Source: Stenotrophomonas ginsengisoli (GTDB taxonomy: Bacteria > Pseudomonadota > Gammaproteobacteria > Xanthomonadales > Xanthomonadaceae). From it: a stretch of DNA of 64,000 bases. The stretch covers positions 124,001-188,000 of the forward strand of contig NZ_LDJM01000007.1 of NCBI RefSeq assembly GCF_001431485.1, read 5' to 3'. Below, one piece after another: positions 50,862 through 60,155 of the stretch. Numbering within the stretch: the first letter of the stretch is position 1; each line of letters opens with the position of its first letter. The position numbers and the translations under genes are program-made. Below the pieces are notes generated by a model. The model saw nothing but the letters and a program-made list of their open reading frames with translations, had not been told where the DNA came from and did not search any database.

Positions 50862-53404
50862 CCGAGCCCCGCGCACACGACCTGGACAGCCACCTGCACG
50901 CCGTGCAGCTGGCAGTGCAGGCCCTGTGTGCGGCCCACCCCGGCCCGTTGGCCGTACAGCTGCTGGCGCAATGGGCAGTGCTGCGGCCACAACTGCTGGC
51001 CCTGCAGCAGTCACTGGCCGACCAACGGGCCGTGTTCGATGCCCTGCCCGACCCGGTCTGCATCCTGGATGCGCAGGGCACCGTGCTGGACCTCAACCTG
51101 GCCGGCACCCATGCCTACCAGCTGCCGCGCCAGGCCGTGGTCGGCCATGCGATCCACCTGCTCAACCCGGACCTGCCACCGGACCACCTGCAGCCGGTCT
51201 GGGACGAGCTCAACCAGGGCCGCAGCTACCTGGTCCAGGTGAGCAACATGCGCAGCGATGGCAGCCGCTTCCCGGTGGAGGTGCATTCGGCCGCGGTCGG
51301 CCTGAGCCAGCAACGCTGCATCGTCGCCGTCGCCCGCCAGCTCGGTGCCCGCTGGCAGAGCGAATCCCATTACCGCCTGCTGATGGAGTCCATCGACAAG
51401 GGGGTGATGCTGTTTGACCGTGAGCTGCGGGTGCTCTCGGCCAACCCGGCCGCCCACCGCATCCTGGGCCTGGAGCACATCCCCCAGCGCCGGGCCGGCA
51501 ACGAACCCAGCCAGTGGATGACCATCGACGAGCACGGCCGCCAGCTGCCACCGGATCAGTGGCCGGTGGCACGCGCCTTCCGCGAAGGCAGGATCATCCC
51601 ATCCACGGTGATCGGCATGCACCAGCCGGCCAGCGACCGCATGACCTGGCTGTCAGTGACCAATGTGCCGATCTTCGAGCACGACCAGGACTGCCCGCAG
51701 TACGTCTACGCCCTGTTCTCCGACATCACCGAACTCAAGCGCGATGCCACCCTGTTTGAACGGGCGCAGTCACTGGCCCACATCGGCGGCTGGGAATGGG
51801 ACCCGGCCGTGCCCCGCCTGTACCTGACCAGCGAGGCCCAGCACATCCTCGGCCGCGAACCGGCACCGACGGACATGCAGCAGCTGCTCGACTGCCTGCT
51901 GCCGGCCAGCCAGGCCAGCCTGCTGCAGGCCATGCAGGGTGACGGCAGCAGGAATTTCGAGATCGAGCTGCATGGCATGAACGAGCGCGGGCATGAGTTC
52001 TGGGCCCGCATGATCGGCGAGAACCTGGCCACCGAGCCGGGCTCGCAGCGGCTGGTGGGCACCCTGCAGGATGTCACCGAGCGGCACCGCGCCGAGCAGA
52101 TCCTGCGCCTGCAGGCGCGTACCGATGCGCTGACCGGGGTACTCAACCGCGATGCCCTGCTGGACGAGCTCAGCCGCTGGCTGGCCCGGCAAACCGCCTG
52201 TGCGGCGCTGTACATCGACCTGGACCATTTCAAGCTGATCAATGACGTGCTCGGCCACAATGCCGGTGACCAGCTGTTGCGCCAGGCCACCGCGCGCATG
52301 ATCCAGGCGATCGGTGAGCGCGGCCTGCTCGGCCGCCTGGGCGGGGATGAGTTCCTGGTCATCTGCCCGGCAGACGCCCACAGCCCCCTGCCCGAACAGC
52401 TGGCCAGCGCCATCATCACGGCCTTCGGCCCGGCCTTCACCTCCGGCAGCGAGCACTTCACCGTCACCGCCTCGATCGGCATTGCCCGCGCCCCGGGCCA
52501 TGGTCACAGCGCCGCCCAGCTGGTGCAGAACGCCGATGTGGCCATGTATGACTGCAAAAAGCGCAGCCGCAATGGCTGGAGCCTGTTTGACCAGGGCATG
52601 GCCCAGCGCCAGCTGGACCGCCTGCAGATCGAAAGCCGGCTGCGCCAGGCCCTGGAACAGCAGGAGTTCCACCTGGTCTACCAGCCCAAGGTCGACCTGC
52701 GCGATGGGCGCATCATCGGCGCCGAAGCATTGATGCGCTGGAACAACGACCAGCTGGGCCAGCTCGGCCCGGACGTGTTCATCGAGCATGCCGAGAACAC
52801 CGGCGACATCGTGCGCATCGGCCACTGGGTGCTGGAACAGGCCTGCCAGCAAATGCGCCAGTGGCTGGACCAGGGTGTCGGCCTGCTGCCGCTGGCGGTC
52901 AATGTCTCCTACCGCCAGTTTGCCGGTGGCGAGCTGGTCACCCAGGTGCGGCAGGCCCTGGCCCGCCATGCCCTGCCCGGTCATGCACTGGAACTGGAGT
53001 TCACCGAACGGGTGCTGATCCAGGATGTGCCGGCCACCACCCTGTGCCTGAATGCCCTGCGCCAACACGGCGTGCGCCTGTCCATCGACGATTTCGGCGA
53101 GGGCTACAGTGCGCTGAACTACCTGCGCCGGCTGCCCATCCATGGGCTGAAGATCAGTCCCCTGTTTGTCAGCGGCATTCCGCACAACCGCTCGGATGTA
53201 GCCGTGTGCGAGGCGATCTTCGGCATTGCCCGCAGCCTGTCACTGGAGCTGGTGGCCGAAGGCATCGAGAATCCCGCACAGCGCGATTACCTCAACCAGC
53301 TCGGGGTACGCCATGGCCAGGGCTTCCTGTTTGCTGCCGGCCTGCCGGCCGACGCCCTGGCCGAACGCCTGCGCCGGCAGGCGGCCGACACGCCGCCGCG
53401 CTGA
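50858..53404 (+). CDS. PAS-GGDEF-EAL c-di-GMP signalling protein
   Basis: The protein has 848 residues, with no membrane segment visible. Three PAS-like domains are at ~60-165, ~170-290 and ~300-410. The GGDEF domain (~420-580) keeps the intact motif LGGDEFLV, so cyclase activity is possible. The EAL domain (~600-840) has GAEALMRW, NVSYRQF, ELEFTE, DDFGEGYS, VAEGIEN and GQGF. The usual K-I-D of loop 6 reads LKISPLFV, with the aspartate lost. Its ATG overlaps the HMG-CoA lyase stop, an odd coupling of leucine catabolism to c-di-GMP turnover. It could act as a cyclase, a phosphodiesterase or both. Confidence 0.93.
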   Translation: MTEPRAHDLDSHLHAVQLAVQALCAAHPGPLAVQLLAQWAVLRPQLLALQQSLADQRAVFDALPDPVCILDAQGTVLDLNLAGTHAYQLPRQAVVGHAIHLLNPDLPPDHLQPVWDELNQGRSYLVQVSNMRSDGSRFPVEVHSAAVGLSQQRCIVAVARQLGARWQSESHYRLLMESIDKGVMLFDRELRVLSANPAAHRILGLEHIPQRRAGNEPSQWMTIDEHGRQLPPDQWPVARAFREGRIIPSTVIGMHQPASDRMTWLSVTNVPIFEHDQDCPQYVYALFSDITELKRDATLFERAQSLAHIGGWEWDPAVPRLYLTSEAQHILGREPAPTDMQQLLDCLLPASQASLLQAMQGDGSRNFEIELHGMNERGHEFWARMIGENLATEPGSQRLVGTLQDVTERHRAEQILRLQARTDALTGVLNRDALLDELSRWLARQTACAALYIDLDHFKLINDVLGHNAGDQLLRQATARMIQAIGERGLLGRLGGDEFLVICPADAHSPLPEQLASAIITAFGPAFTSGSEHFTVTASIGIARAPGHGHSAAQLVQNADVAMYDCKKRSRNGWSLFDQGMAQRQLDRLQIESRLRQALEQQEFHLVYQPKVDLRDGRIIGAEALMRWNNDQLGQLGPDVFIEHAENTGDIVRIGHWVLEQACQQMRQWLDQGVGLLPLAVNVSYRQFAGGELVTQVRQALARHALPGHALELEFTERVLIQDVPATTLCLNALRQHGVRLSIDDFGEGYSALNYLRRLPIHGLKISPLFVSGIPHNRSDVAVCEAIFGIARSLSLELVAEGIENPAQRDYLNQLGVRHGQGFLFAAGLPADALAERLRRQAADTPPR

Positions 53405-53483
53405 GCACTGGTCTGCCCTGTCTGTGCGCGGCAAGCCCATTGCCACGTAAGATCAGGCCTTTCTCATCTGGCAGGAAAGCGCA

Positions 53484-54254
53484 ATGCAGTTGTCTGAAGT
53501 TCGTGCCGTTGTCACTGGCGGCGTCTCCGGCCTGGGCCTGGCCGTGGCCGAGTTTTTGGTCGCCAACGGCGGCAAGGTCGCCCTGTTTGACCTGAATGCG
53601 GAAAAGGGCGCCGAAGCCGTGGCCGCGCTGGGCGCGGACAAGGCAGCCTTCTTCCCCACCAATGTCACCGACGAAGCCGGCGTGGCCGCCAACCTGGCCG
53701 CGGCCAAGGATTTCCTCGGCGGGCTGAACGTAACCATGAACTGCGCCGGCATCCTCGGCGCCGGCCGCGTGCTGGGCCGCGAGGCCGCCATGCCGCTGGC
53801 CAACTTCCAGACCACGGTGATGGTCAACCTGGTCGGCAGCTTCAACGTGGCCAAGGCCGCCGCCGAGCTGATGCAGCACAACGAAGCCGGCGTGGACGGC
53901 GAGCGCGGCATCATCATCAACACCGCCTCGGTGGCCGCCTATGAAGGCCAGATCGGCCAGGCCGCCTATTCCGCCTCCAAGGGCGGCGTGGTCGGCATGA
54001 CCCTGCCGATGGCCCGTGAGCTGTCGCGCTTCGGCATCCGCGTGATGACCATTGCCCCGGGCGTGTTCTGGACCCCGATGGTGGACGGCATGCCGGAGAA
54101 CGTGCAGCAGTCGCTGGCCGCCTCGATCCCGTTCCCGTCGCGCCTGGGCCAGCCGTCCGATTTTGCCGCCCTGGTCGGCCACATCATCGGCAACGTGTAT
54201 CTGAATGGCGAAACCATCCGCCTGGATGGCGCCACCCGCCTGGCTCCCAAGTAA
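53484..54254 (+). CDS. Short-chain dehydrogenase, probable 3-hydroxyacyl-CoA dehydrogenase type 2
   Basis: The protein has 256 residues. The Rossmann motif is [10 protein letters not shown] and the acidic residue of the NAD site is in ALFDLN. The catalytic Ser-Tyr-Lys set is in [10 protein letters not shown] and [13 protein letters not shown], and [14 protein letters not shown] follows. The pattern matches the HSD17B10-like 3-hydroxyacyl-CoA (2-methyl-3-hydroxybutyryl-CoA) dehydrogenases of fatty-acid and isoleucine breakdown, which fits the leucine genes upstream. Substrate specificity is inferred. Confidence 0.88.
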   Translation: MQLSEVRAVVTGGVSGLGLAVAEFLVANGGKVALFDLNAEKGAEAVAALGADKAAFFPTNVTDEAGVAANLAAAKDFLGGLNVTMNCAGILGAGRVLGREAAMPLANFQTTVMVNLVGSFNVAKAAAELMQHNEAGVDGERGIIINTASVAAYEGQIGQAAYSASKGGVVGMTLPMARELSRFGIRVMTIAPGVFWTPMVDGMPENVQQSLAASIPFPSRLGQPSDFAALVGHIIGNVYLNGETIRLDGATRLAPK

Positions 54255-54274
54255 GCCCGGCTGCCGCTGGCAAC

Positions 54275-54300
54275 GCGGGGGCGGCAACGCCCCCGCTTCC
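54275..54300 (+). terminator. Terminator hairpin after the dehydrogenase
   Basis: GCGGGGGCG / GCAA / CGCCCCCGC is a perfect 9-bp stem 20 bp after the stop, followed by TTCC. Confidence 0.6.
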
Positions 54301-54355
54301 CAGCGCCCCCCTGCTGCCGTTACCCTTTTGCGCTTTCCCGCATACGCGCACGCAC

Positions 54356-54922
54356 ATGAAAGCCAGCGACATCAAGAAGGGCAACGTCGTCGAATACAAC
54401 AACGGCGTCTATCAGATCCGCGACATTGAACGCTCCTCGCCGCAGGGCCGCGGTGGCAACGTCCGCTTCCGCTTCATCATGTATTCGGTGCCCGGTGGCG
54501 CCAAGCTCGATGCCGCTTTTGATGCCGACGACCAGCTGACCGAAGTCGAGCTGCTGCGCCGCCAGTCCACCTTCTCCTACATGGACGGCGATGCCTTCGT
54601 GTTCATGGATGACGAGGACTTCACCCCCTACACCCTGGACCCGGCAGCGCTGGGCGAAGCGGCCGGCTACATCACCGAAGGCCTGACCGGCATCTACGTG
54701 CAGGTCATCGACGAACAGCCGGTGGCCGTGCAGCTGCCGCAGCACGTCACCCTGGAAGTGGTGGAAACCCCGCCGGAACTGAAGGGTGGCACCGCCACCA
54801 AGCGCCCGAAGCCGGCCAAGCTGAACACCGGCATCGAAATCATGGTGCCGGAATACATCACCAACGGTGAGCGCATCCTGGTCAACACCACCACCGGTGA
54901 GTTCGGCGGCCGCGCCGACTGA
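54356..54922 (+). CDS. efpL: Elongation factor P-like protein EfpL (YeiP)
   Basis: The protein has 188 residues with three beta-barrel domains like EF-P. The N-terminal loop reads [18 protein letters not shown], with R32-type residues instead of the modified lysine of EF-P. The C-terminus has [21 protein letters not shown] and ends GEFGGRAD, very close to E. coli YeiP (ends RYMGRAD), which separates it from EF-P proper. EfpL helps ribosomes stalled at proline stretches and other motifs. Single gene with its own terminator. Confidence 0.93.
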   Translation: MKASDIKKGNVVEYNNGVYQIRDIERSSPQGRGGNVRFRFIMYSVPGGAKLDAAFDADDQLTEVELLRRQSTFSYMDGDAFVFMDDEDFTPYTLDPAALGEAAGYITEGLTGIYVQVIDEQPVAVQLPQHVTLEVVETPPELKGGTATKRPKPAKLNTGIEIMVPEYITNGERILVNTTTGEFGGRAD

Positions 54923-54943
54923 TTGCCCGTGAGTCGAGATGAA

Positions 54944-54972
54944 AACGGCGCCGCAAGGCGCCGTTGTTGTTT
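54944..54972 (+). terminator. Intrinsic terminator of efpL
   Basis: AACGGCGCC / GCAA / GGCGCCGTT is a perfect stem followed by GTTGTTTC, 21 bp after the stop. Confidence 0.8.
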
Positions 54973-55013
54973 CTCGCCGGGCATGCCGTCATCCGGGCAC
55001 GGATGACGCCAGC

Positions 55014-56750
55014 TCAGTGCAGCTGCGCACGCAAGTGCGCGCCGATCTGCGCCAGCCGCTGCCGCCCCTGCTCCAGTTGCTCCTGCAGGGCCGGCTCCAG
55101 TGCCGCCTCGGCCTGGGCCTGCAGCAGCTGCCACTGCCCGGGGCCCTGCTCGATCAAGGCCTGCAGGGCCGGCTGCGCCGCCTCCAGTTCCGCGGCCTGG
55201 GGCAGGCCATAACCGGCCAGCGGCAGGCGCCCGGGGGCATCGATGCGGCGCAGCCACTGCAGCCAGCCGGCCACCGCGCTACCCAGCGCCGGCGATTGCC
55301 GCAAACGGGGCTTGAGACTGGCCAGCGCGCGCAGCTCGGCCCGCCGCTGTGCTGCCCGCTCCAGCACCAGCCAGGCCGCCGCCTGTTCCAGGCTCATCTG
55401 CGCCGGCAACGCACCGCGCCGGGCCGGTGGCGCATCCAGCCACTGCATCAGGTCCATCGCCGGCAATTGCCCGGCCTGCTGCAGGCGGGCAAACACGGCC
55501 ATATATTCGGCCCGCGCCGAGGGAAACCACAGGCCAGCGGCCGGGTCGTCATGGCCGGCCGGCAGTGCCGGGGCCAGGCCATCGGCGACAAGCTGGCGCA
55601 GCACCCCGCGCGGGAAGGTGTCGCGGTAATGCCGCCCACCGGCCGGGTCCAGCGCGGTGTCGAGCAGGCGGCCGGTTTCCACCGCACAGTTGTTGCCGAT
55701 GAAGGTGTAGTCACCGTCATAACTCCAGTGCACCTGCGCGGCAGCCTGCAGCAGGCTGGCCACCTGGGCCGGGCTCAGGTCCAGCGGCCAGGCACGCAGG
55801 TCACGCAGCTCGACCCGGTTGTATTCATCGATGACCTGGTTCAGCGGCAGCAGGAACAGCCGCGACGGGTAGGCCCCGGTCAGCCCGGCCCAGCTGGAGA
55901 CCTGCACATCATCGACAAAGGCGCGGAAGGACAACACCCGGTGATGGGCCAGATCCATGCGGCAACGCTCGCCGGGCACACGCCCCGGCGCGCAGATCAC
56001 CAAGCGCAGCATGGAGTGGCCGAAGCGGCTCATCGGCGGCCCACCGCTGTCGGCCAGCAGGTAATCCACCGCATACACCCGGGCCGGGTCGATCTGCTCG
56101 ATCGCCACCCCGCCACTGCTGCCGGTGGCCGCCAGCCACGCCAGGCCCGGCGCACACGACGCGCCCTGCATGTCTGCCGGCCAGCCGAATTGCTGCGCAT
56201 ACCAGGCCGCCAGTGCCGGCCGGCGGCAGGCATAGGACGGGTCCAGCAGGAACCATTCCAGGTTGACCGCAAAGGCTTCAGCCGCGCTGTGACGCTCGTA
56301 GTCATCAGGGCTGCGCAGGCGGTAGGGGTTGCCGCGGCCCAGGCGGTCCCAGCCGGCCAGGCGGCGGAATACCGGGTCGACCGACCAATGCCCGCCGTCA
56401 CGGTCCAGGGCATGGGCAATCTCATGCACGAGGCTGGCCACTGCGCGGCCCGGCAGGACATCTGCCGACGGCGCGGGCGCGGGCGCCAGCAGGGTCGGAT
56501 TCAAGCGGATCCGCCCCTGCCAGTGATGCCCGGCCACATCCGCATCCAGGCTGGGATCAAAGCGCAGCGGCAGCACCCGCGCATCGGCCTGCCAGGCCAG
56601 CGGCAAACGGGCCTGCGTAGCATCCAGCAGCGCGCGGGCGCGCCCCTGCTGCGGCGCATCCAGCCCGGCCGGATCCAGACGCAGCTCCAGCGCACAAACA
56701 AACGGGGCCAGCAGCAATGCCAGCCCCGCCAGGGTACTGCGAACGATCAT
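55014..56750 (-). CDS. Exported DUF4105 (Lnb N-terminal-like) protein with an HExxH motif
   Basis: The protein has 578 residues with a signal peptide (MIVRSTLAGLALLLAPFVCA). Residues ~95-200 contain SLVHEIAHALDRDGGHWS, an HExxH zinc-peptidase-like motif. Residues ~235-400 carry the DUF4105/Lnb-N type core: DSGGPPMSRFGHSMLRLVIC with a conserved histidine, and YTFIGNNCAVETGRLL with a conserved cysteine, both expected at the active site of that thiol-type family. The C-terminal third is Ala/Leu-rich helix. It is followed upstream by a DUF2388 gene two bases away, a pairing also known in Pseudomonas. Substrate unknown; an envelope location is expected. Confidence 0.83.
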   Translation of the reverse strand: MIVRSTLAGLALLLAPFVCALELRLDPAGLDAPQQGRARALLDATQARLPLAWQADARVLPLRFDPSLDADVAGHHWQGRIRLNPTLLAPAPAPSADVLPGRAVASLVHEIAHALDRDGGHWSVDPVFRRLAGWDRLGRGNPYRLRSPDDYERHSAAEAFAVNLEWFLLDPSYACRRPALAAWYAQQFGWPADMQGASCAPGLAWLAATGSSGGVAIEQIDPARVYAVDYLLADSGGPPMSRFGHSMLRLVICAPGRVPGERCRMDLAHHRVLSFRAFVDDVQVSSWAGLTGAYPSRLFLLPLNQVIDEYNRVELRDLRAWPLDLSPAQVASLLQAAAQVHWSYDGDYTFIGNNCAVETGRLLDTALDPAGGRHYRDTFPRGVLRQLVADGLAPALPAGHDDPAAGLWFPSARAEYMAVFARLQQAGQLPAMDLMQWLDAPPARRGALPAQMSLEQAAAWLVLERAAQRRAELRALASLKPRLRQSPALGSAVAGWLQWLRRIDAPGRLPLAGYGLPQAAELEAAQPALQALIEQGPGQWQLLQAQAEAALEPALQEQLEQGRQRLAQIGAHLRAQLH

Positions 56751-56752
56751 GC

Positions 56753-57064
56753 TCAGCGCGCGAGGATGCCGCGTGCCAGTTCCAGGTCGCTGGCCAGGGC
56801 CGCATCGGCCTGGGTTTCGCGCAGGTGCAGCAGGGCGGCCTGCAGGCGGGCACCCCGCACGGCACCGGCGGTGGCGATGAAGCCGGCCGCCTCCTCGCGT
56901 GCAGCCAGGATCAGCTTCTCGTCACCGGAGCTGCTGCCACTGGAGGCCGAGGAGCCATCCGAAGATGCATCGGAAGCCGAACCGGCCGAGGTACCGGCAA
57001 AGCTGGAGGCAAACACCGGGGCAACGGCAAACATCAACACAGCAGCAACAGCAATACGACGCAT
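56753..57064 (-). CDS. DUF2388-family exported protein
   Basis: The protein has 103 residues starting at MRRIAVAAVLMFAVAPVFAS, a signal peptide. The mature part has a Ser/Ala/Asp-rich stretch (SAGSASDASSDGSSASSGSS), then KLILAAREEAAGFIATAGAVRG and ARLQAALLHLR, the pattern of DUF2388 proteins. It lies two bases before the DUF4105 gene, so the two are co-transcribed. Function unknown. Longer starts upstream exist but lack a ribosome-binding site. Confidence 0.8.
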   Translation of the reverse strand: MRRIAVAAVLMFAVAPVFASSFAGTSAGSASDASSDGSSASSGSSSGDEKLILAAREEAAGFIATAGAVRGARLQAALLHLRETQADAALASDLELARGILAR

Positions 57065-57114
57065 GAGAACAACCCAATCCATTGACGAGAGCGGCAAGGA
57101 TAACGGCGCCGGAC

Positions 57115-58503
57115 TCAAGCGTCGAATACCTTGCCCGGGTTGAGCAGGCCTTTGGGATCCAGCGCACGCTTGACCGCCTGCATCATCGCAATCTCGACCG
57201 CGCCGCGGGTGCTGCCCAGATAGGCCTTCTTGACCAGGCCGATACCGTGTTCAGCCGAAATGGAGCCATCGAACTCGGTCAGCACCTGGGCCAGCAGCTT
57301 GGTCACCTGCTCGCACTGGGCGACGAATTCGTCCTGGCCCATGCCCTCGGGCTTGAGCACGTTGATGTGCAGGTTGCCGTCACCGATATGGCCGAACCAG
57401 ACCACTTCAAAGTGCGGGTAGGCCCCGCCGATCAGTTCCTGGCAGCGGGCCAGGAAAGCCGGCATGCGCGAGATGCGCACGGCCACATCGTTCTTGTACG
57501 GGGTATAGCGCGCCACCGCTTCGGTGATTCCTTCGCGCAGGCGCCAGATCTGCTGGGCCTGCTCGACCGAGGCGCTGATCACCCCGTCCAGCACCCAGCC
57601 CTGCTCGGCGCAGAATTCGAACGCGGCCATCGCCGCCGCTTCGGCCACCTCGTCGCCGGCGGCATATTCGGTGACCACGTAATACGGGTAGACCTCGGCA
57701 AACGGGTTGACCGCACCATGGGCGGTGGTGTGCTTGATCGCCAGATCGGTGAAGAACTCGAAGGCCTCCAGCTGCAGGCGCTCACGGAAGGCGGCAAACA
57801 CCTCCATCAGCACATCGAAGCTGGGCAGGGCCAGCAGCATCACATTGGTCGGCGGCGGCGGGTCGGTCAGCTTCAGGGTGGCCTCGACGATCACCCCCAG
57901 GGTGCCTTCGGAGGCAATCATCAGCTGGCGCAGGTCATAGCCGGAGGAATTCTTGACCAGGCCGCGGTTGAGCTGCAGCAGCTCGCCGCTGGCGGTGACC
58001 ACGGTGAGGCCGGCAATCCACTCGCGGGTGTTGCCGTAGCGGATGACGCGGATGCCACCGGCATTGGTGGCGATGTTGCCGCCAATCGAGCAGGAACCCC
58101 GCGCGGCAAAATCCACCGGGTAGATCAGGCCATGCTCGGCGGCGGCGTTGTGCACCGCCTCCAGGGCCATGCCGGCCTGCACCGTCATCAGGCGGTCGAC
58201 ACGGTCAAAATCGATGACCTTGTTCATCCGCTCCAGGCTCAGCACCAGCTCGCCCCTGGCTGCCACCGCGCCACCGGACAGGCCGGTACGCCCGCCCGAA
58301 GGCACCACGGCGATGTCATTGGCATGGGCCCAGGCCATCACCGCCTGCACTTCGGCCAGCGTGCCCGGCAGGGCAATGGCCAGCGGTGCCGGGGTCCAGC
58401 GCCGGGTCCAGTCACGTCCGTAGAACTCCAGCTCGGCGGCCTCGGTCTTCAAGCGCAGGTCGGGAAGTGCAGCTGACAGCGAGGCAAGGCGCGGATCGGA
58501 CAT
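57115..58503 (-). CDS. FAD-linked oxidase, probable D-2-hydroxyglutarate dehydrogenase
   Basis: The protein has 462 residues from the ATG giving MSDPRLASLSAALPDL; the open frame upstream has no support. The PP-loop FAD-binding motif is VVPSGGRTGLSGGAV, with SIGGNIATNAGGIRVIRYGN. The C-terminal catalytic domain has VWFGHIGDGNLHINVL and SISAEHGIGLVKKAYL. It is of the D2HGDH/D-lactate dehydrogenase type. It is divergent from serA. In Pseudomonas, SerA makes D-2-hydroxyglutarate as a by-product and a dehydrogenase encoded beside it recycles it, so that role is the best guess. D-lactate remains possible. Confidence 0.9.
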   Translation of the reverse strand: MSDPRLASLSAALPDLRLKTEAAELEFYGRDWTRRWTPAPLAIALPGTLAEVQAVMAWAHANDIAVVPSGGRTGLSGGAVAARGELVLSLERMNKVIDFDRVDRLMTVQAGMALEAVHNAAAEHGLIYPVDFAARGSCSIGGNIATNAGGIRVIRYGNTREWIAGLTVVTASGELLQLNRGLVKNSSGYDLRQLMIASEGTLGVIVEATLKLTDPPPPTNVMLLALPSFDVLMEVFAAFRERLQLEAFEFFTDLAIKHTTAHGAVNPFAEVYPYYVVTEYAAGDEVAEAAAMAAFEFCAEQGWVLDGVISASVEQAQQIWRLREGITEAVARYTPYKNDVAVRISRMPAFLARCQELIGGAYPHFEVVWFGHIGDGNLHINVLKPEGMGQDEFVAQCEQVTKLLAQVLTEFDGSISAEHGIGLVKKAYLGSTRGAVEIAMMQAVKRALDPKGLLNPGKVFDA

Positions 58504-58705
58504 GACAACCACAGCAACAATGGAGGTAGCCGGCAAGCCTGCCAGCGCCGCGCCGGCCCGTCCAGTGCGCAAGGTTTTGGATACAGGCGAAACCATTGCC
58601 ACAACAGGCACTGAAGCAGTGGCATGTAGGTTTTGCGCAGTGCACAACCGCGCGCCAGTTCTGGCACACTGAAGGCCTTCCCGGCCTGATGTCCTGTACT
58701 GCGCC

Positions 58706-59947
58706 ATGTCACCGAAAAAGACCTCCTACCCGAAGCAAGGCATCCACGTTCTGCTGCTTGAGGGGGTCAGCCAGTCGGCGATCGACACCTTCCAGGCCGC
58801 CGGCTACAGCCAGATCGAGGTCCACTCCAAGGCCCTGCCCGAGGACGAGCTGATCGCGCGCATTGCCGAAGCCCATATCGTCGGCATCCGTTCGCGCACC
58901 CAGCTCAGCGCCGAGGTGCTGGCCCACGCCAAGCGCCTGATCGCGGTCGGCTGTTTCTGCATCGGCACCAACCAGGTGGACCTGGAAGCGGCGCAGCTGG
59001 CCGGCATTCCGGTGTTCAACGCGCCTTACTCCAACACCCGCTCGGTGGCCGAGCTGGTGATTGCCGAGACCATCATGCTGGCCCGTGGTGTGCCGGCCAA
59101 GAACGCCCAGTGCCACCGCGGTGGCTGGTCCAAGTCGGCCGCCGGCAGCCACGAGGTGCGCGGCAAGACCTTGGGCATCATCGGCTACGGCCATATCGGC
59201 ACCCAGGTCGGCGTGATGGCCGAAGCCCTGGGCATGCAGGTGATCTACCACGACATCGAGACCAAGCTGGCGCTGGGCAATGCGCAGCCGGCCTTCGGCC
59301 TGGATGACCTGCTGGTACGCGCCGACATCGTCACCCTGCATGTGCCGGAAACCACTGCCACCCAGGATCTGATCGGGGCCGCCCAGCTGGCCCGGATGAA
59401 GCCCGGCGCCCACCTGATCAACGCCTCGCGCGGTACCGTGGTGGACATCGATGCGCTGGATGCCGCGCTGGAATCTGGCCACATCGGCGGTGCGGCGGTG
59501 GACGTGTTCCCGGTCGAACCCAAGGGCAATGGCGATATCTTCACCTCGCCGCTGACCCGCCATGACAACGTCATCCTGACCCCGCACGTGGGCGGTTCGA
59601 CCCTGGAAGCACAGGACAACATCGGCATCGAGGTCGCCGCCAAGCTGGTGCGTTATTCGGACAACGGCTCGACCCTGTCGGCGGTGAACTTCCCCGAAGT
59701 CACCCTGCCCGAGCACCCCAGCGCGCTGCGCCTGCTGCACATCCACCGCAACGTGCCGGGCGTGCTGTCGCGCATCAACGATGTGTTCTCCCGCCACAAC
59801 GTCAACATCGACGGCCAGTTCCTGCGCACCGACCCCAAGGTCGGCTACGTGGTGATCGACATCTCGGTGGACGAAAACCAGGGCGCACAGATCCGCGAGG
59901 AACTGGCTGCCATCGAAGGCACCCTGCGTACCCGCGTTCTCTACTGA
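58706..59947 (+). CDS. serA: D-3-phosphoglycerate dehydrogenase SerA
   Basis: The protein has 413 residues, as in E. coli. The NAD-binding Rossmann motif is LGIIGYGHIGTQVGVMAEALG; the catalytic Arg, Glu and His lie in INASRGTVVDIDAL, DVFPVEPKG and ILTPHVGGSTLEAQ. The C-terminal ACT domain (LLHIHRNVPGVLSRINDVF) senses serine. It is the first step of serine synthesis. The 202-bp gap to the divergent dehydrogenase should hold both promoters, but I could not pick out clear boxes. Confidence 0.97.
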   Translation: MSPKKTSYPKQGIHVLLLEGVSQSAIDTFQAAGYSQIEVHSKALPEDELIARIAEAHIVGIRSRTQLSAEVLAHAKRLIAVGCFCIGTNQVDLEAAQLAGIPVFNAPYSNTRSVAELVIAETIMLARGVPAKNAQCHRGGWSKSAAGSHEVRGKTLGIIGYGHIGTQVGVMAEALGMQVIYHDIETKLALGNAQPAFGLDDLLVRADIVTLHVPETTATQDLIGAAQLARMKPGAHLINASRGTVVDIDALDAALESGHIGGAAVDVFPVEPKGNGDIFTSPLTRHDNVILTPHVGGSTLEAQDNIGIEVAAKLVRYSDNGSTLSAVNFPEVTLPEHPSALRLLHIHRNVPGVLSRINDVFSRHNVNIDGQFLRTDPKVGYVVIDISVDENQGAQIREELAAIEGTLRTRVLY

Positions 59948-59949
59948 GA

Positions 59950-60155
59950 CGTGAAGCGAGCAACGAGTTGAGAGGAAAGAGGAACGAGTGAGGGGCCAGT
60001 GCCTGCACTCGTTAGAAGCCAGGAACGAGTTGAGAGAAAAGAGAAACGAGTGAGGAGCCAGCGCCTGCACTCGTTACTCGTTACTACCCACTCGTTACTC
60101 GCTTCATCTCACTCGTTCCTCGTTGCTCGCTTCACCCCACTCGTTCCTGGCTCTC
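59950..60155. repeat. Iterated ACGAGT/ACTCGT inverted-repeat element
   Basis: About 206 bp with four forward AACGAGT and six reverse ACTCGTT heptamers, in a purine-rich left half (GAGAGGAAAGAGGAACGAGTG) and its pyrimidine-rich mirror. GTGAAGCGAGCAACGAG at 59951-59967 pairs perfectly over 17 bp with CTCGTTGCTCGCTTCAC at 60118-60134. It folds into one long hairpin with smaller internal ones. It begins three bases after the serA stop and supplies the last codons of the NUDIX gene on the other strand. It may act as a terminator for both. Confidence 0.9.

Noticed and set aside
59950-60155. CRISPR or att site suggested by repeated heptamers
   Set aside because: Repeat spacing is irregular, repeats are in both orientations and there is no integrase or cas gene nearby.
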